Assembly (NCBI GenBank): GCA_000769715.1
Contig: JROS01000008.1
Span: forward strand, 1-64,000
Origin: Desulfobulbus sp. Tol-SR
GTDB taxonomy: Bacteria; Desulfobacterota; Desulfobulbia; Desulfobulbales; Desulfocapsaceae
Direction: 5' to 3'
DNA: 64,000 bases
Shown here: one piece after another, positions 61,987-64,000 of the stretch
Position numbering within the stretch: position 1 is the stretch's first letter
Layout: every line of letters begins with the position of its first letter
The notes under the pieces: generated by a model
Seen by the model: the letters and a program-made list of their open reading frames with translations, nothing else
What the model was told of the DNA's origin: nothing
Databases searched by the model: none
Translations under genes and position numbers: made by a program

Positions 61987-62119
61987 CGCTACAATTTGGT
62001 AGATAGACTGTCGTGATCCGGGGTGGATGGAGAGGGGTTCGTCTGGCTGGAAGATTGTAGCGGGAACATTTGTTGTTTTCAAAAAACAAACAATAATGTA
62101 ATCTGATGCAATCAAAAAG

Positions 62120-62131
62120 GACAATATTGTC
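62120..62131. repeat. Palindrome GACAATATTGTC upstream of nifA
   Basis: A perfect 12-bp palindrome about 210 nt before the nifA start. It could be an operator for a regulator of nifA; the protein is unknown. Confidence 0.4.
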
Positions 62132-62209
62132 ATTGTGTCCTCAGGGGAGATTCGTTGGAGAAAAGGATAACGGCAGATAAAGACAGCAATAAAATCAGAT
62201 GATCAGTGG

Positions 62210-62224
62210 TGGTGTGAAAATTGC
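62210..62224 (+). promoter_or_regulatory. Sigma-54-like element upstream of nifA
   Basis: TGGTGTGAAAATTGC keeps GG, the spacing and TTGC but deviates in the CAC block. About 118 nt before ATG 62343. Possible autoactivation promoter. Confidence 0.4.
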
Positions 62225-62342
62225 AACTTCGTTGTTTGGCAGAGAGATGGACGAAGGGATCGATGCCGGATTGGAAAAGAGGTGGAGGCAACCCGCCAGG
62301 CAGCGCAGGGTTGAGGATACCCGGGATCGCGGGAGGTAAACG

Positions 62343-63938
62343 ATGAGCGATGTATTGACCGAAAACAAGCGACCGACGACCGAAGGGCTGGAGTTGCTGG
62401 CGTTGCACTGCATCACCCGGCTTATCGGGACGGCGGCCAATCTCGAGACGACCTTGACCAGCATCCTCCAGGTCCTGCACGACACGATGCGGATGGAGCG
62501 GGCGACCCTGCTGCTGATGGATGAGGAGACCCAGCGTTTGACCATCCATGCCTCCTGCGGCCTGTCGGTGGCCGAGGAGATGCGTGGGGTCTATAAACCC
62601 GACGAGGGGGTCTGCGGCCAGATCTTCCAGAGCCGTTCCCCCTTCGTCGTTCCCGATATCCACAGTGAACCGCTGTTTCTCAACCGGACCGGGGCCAGGC
62701 CGCGATTGACCAAGACCAAAATCTCGTTTCTCGGGGTACCGATCCTGGTCGAAGGGGCGCCGGTGGGGGTACTGTCGGTCGACCGGCTGTTCGGGCCGGA
62801 GGTGTCGTTCGAGGAGGACATTCGTTTTCTCACTGTCCTGGCCACCCTGATCGGCCAGTTCCTGCGCCTGCACGAAGAGATCCGGCGCAAGGAGGCGCGG
62901 CTGAAGGAGGAAAACCGCTCGCTGAAAGCCAAACTGCACGGGATGCATGACGGCCACTTCATCATCGGCCATTCCAAGCCGATGCAGGAGGTGTACGGCA
63001 TCATCGAGAAGATCTCCCAGAGCGACGTCACCGCCCTGTTGCTCGGGGAATCGGGCACCGGCAAGGAATTGGTGGCCCGGGCTCTTCACGAGTCCGGCAA
63101 CCGCAAGGACAAGCCCTTCATCAAGGTCAACTGTGCCGCCCTGCCCGAGACCCTGCTCGAGAGCGAACTCTTCGGTCACGAACGGGGGGCCTTCACCGGC
63201 GCCCATGCCACTCGCCAGGGACGATTCGAGCTGGCCGACAACGGTGTCATCTTCCTCGACGAGATCGGTGAAATGCCCCTGTCCCTGCAGGCGAAAATGC
63301 TGCGGGTACTGCAGGAGAAACAGTTCGAGCGGATCGGCGGCACCAGGACCTTTTCCGTCGATGTCCGGATCATCGCCGCCACCAACGTCAGCCTTGAACA
63401 GGCGGCCGCCGCCGGCAGATTCCGCGCCGACCTCTATTACCGCCTGAACGTGGTGCCGATCCATCTGCCACCGCTGCGTGACCGCCGGGAGGATATCCCG
63501 CTGCTGCTCAATCATTTTCTGCAGAAGAGCAACCAGCGTAACGGTCGCAACATCAAGCTGACCTCCGAATTGCTGGATTTTCTCGTCGACTACCGGTGGC
63601 CCGGCAATGTTCGGGAAATGCAGAACCTGGTGGAGCGGATGGTGATCCTCGCCGAAGGGGAGCGCCTGACCCTGGCGGATCTCCCGGTGGAGCTCGTGGC
63701 GCCCGGCGGCGCCACGAATGCCGGCCCCTCGGCCTTGCCGATGTTCGAATCCGTTTCGATTCCCGCCGAGAAAAAAGGGAGAAGGTCCCTGCAGGATATC
63801 GAACGGGCGGAGATCGAACTGGCCCTGCGGCGCCACGGCTGGGTCCAGGTCCGGGCCGCCCGGGAACTTGGCCTGACCCAGCGGCAGATGGGCTACCGGA
63901 TCAGGAAATACAATCTATCCCGTTTCGATGCCTACTGA
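62343..63938 (+). CDS. nifA: NifA, sigma-54-dependent transcriptional activator
   Basis: A 531-residue enhancer-binding protein. An N-terminal GAF domain (about residues 20-180; LLALHCITRLIGTAANLETTLTSIL) is followed by the AAA+ domain with Walker A GESGTGKEL, the sigma-54-contacting GAFTGA in ESELFGHERGAFTGA, Walker B VIFLDEIGE, and RWPGNVREMQN. A Fis-type helix-turn-helix ends it (VQVRAARELGLTQRQMGYRIRKY). The linker between AAA+ and helix-turn-helix has no cysteines, so the oxygen-sensing Cys motif of rhizobial NifA is absent. Divergent from nifH; GGAGG precedes ATG 62343. Confidence 0.95.
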   Translation: MSDVLTENKRPTTEGLELLALHCITRLIGTAANLETTLTSILQVLHDTMRMERATLLLMDEETQRLTIHASCGLSVAEEMRGVYKPDEGVCGQIFQSRSPFVVPDIHSEPLFLNRTGARPRLTKTKISFLGVPILVEGAPVGVLSVDRLFGPEVSFEEDIRFLTVLATLIGQFLRLHEEIRRKEARLKEENRSLKAKLHGMHDGHFIIGHSKPMQEVYGIIEKISQSDVTALLLGESGTGKELVARALHESGNRKDKPFIKVNCAALPETLLESELFGHERGAFTGAHATRQGRFELADNGVIFLDEIGEMPLSLQAKMLRVLQEKQFERIGGTRTFSVDVRIIAATNVSLEQAAAAGRFRADLYYRLNVVPIHLPPLRDRREDIPLLLNHFLQKSNQRNGRNIKLTSELLDFLVDYRWPGNVREMQNLVERMVILAEGERLTLADLPVELVAPGGATNAGPSALPMFESVSIPAEKKGRRSLQDIERAEIELALRRHGWVQVRAARELGLTQRQMGYRIRKYNLSRFDAY

Positions 63939-64000
63939 ATGGAACAGGATCCTGTTTTTCGCTCCAACGCCTGTCTCACTCTTCTATGACAGGGCGGCGT

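Noticed and set aside
61979-61995. TGT-N9-ACA (TGTACCGACGCTACA) as a NifA upstream activator site
   Set aside because: The spacing is 9, not 10 or 11; the direct repeat TGTACCGA is the more conspicuous signal.

Overview
The window reads as a chromosomal segment of a GC-rich, strictly anaerobic, nitrogen-fixing bacterium. The best guess is a Desulfobacterota/deltaproteobacterial lineage such as Desulfobulbales. This rests on an NfnAB/SudAB-type ferredoxin:NADP oxidoreductase, a glycyl radical enzyme with its activase, an Ehr-type membrane complex, and a group II-like nifH-nifI1-nifI2-nifD-nifK order with sigma-54 promoters. The taxonomic call is inference from gene content; no marker search was possible.

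Layout. (1) 1-8.7 kb is a defence-type island of mixed, locally lower GC. It holds type I restriction-modification (hsdM with an apparent 1-nt frameshift in its NPPF catalytic motif, hsdS, and hsdR fused to a YgjP/M48-like metallopeptidase domain). This is followed by a tightly overlapping three-gene unit: an OLD/ABC-type ATPase (DUF3696-like), a PIN-like nuclease and an Rnl2-type RNA ligase. That trio is the best candidate here for an undescribed (RNA cut-and-repair) defence system. (2) 8.7-12 kb is a HypD-like hydroxyproline dehydratase with its activase. (3) 12-24 kb is housekeeping: flavodoxin-like protein, NfnAB, DgkA, PAP2 phosphatase, cold-shock protein, Trm5-like methyltransferase, DUF155/RMND1 protein, nitroreductase, beta-CASP RNase-like protein, a lipoprotein and catalase. 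The catalase has a recognisable promoter and a PerR-like box. (4) 24.4 kb is tRNA-Pro(CGG) with promoter and terminator. (5) 25-41 kb holds a polytopic spermidine-synthase-like protein, two CDF transporters, a DOMON-like/DsrE-like/LUD/U32 run, CbpA-CbpM, a lone Lrp/AsnC sensor domain, an acyltransferase, a cytidylate-kinase-like protein, a left-handed beta-helix protein and a probable LCIB-like carbonic-anhydrase-fold protein.

(6) 41.3-48.7 kb is a six-gene Hyf/Ech-like complex. Its large subunit has lost the four NiFe-ligating cysteines, so it is better described as Ehr (energy-converting hydrogenase-related) than as a hydrogenase. A sigma-54-like element lies just upstream. (7) 48.7-64 kb is the nif region. 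One minus-strand unit is nifE-nifN-nifB. The other is nifH-nifI1-nifI2-nifD-nifK, then a NifB paralogue without any radical-SAM cysteines, a [2Fe-2S] thioredoxin-like ferredoxin, a GNAT protein and a HEPN-like protein. An unassigned radical SAM gene sits on the plus strand between the two units, and nifA is divergent from nifH. Textbook -24/-12 promoters precede nifE and nifH. A working model is that NifA and RpoN drive nif and perhaps ehr, NifI1/NifI2 gate nitrogenase post-translationally, and Ehr and NfnAB help supply low-potential reductant. The last part is hypothesis.

Most entries in the supplied ORF track are antisense or out-of-frame shadows caused by the high GC content and were discarded.
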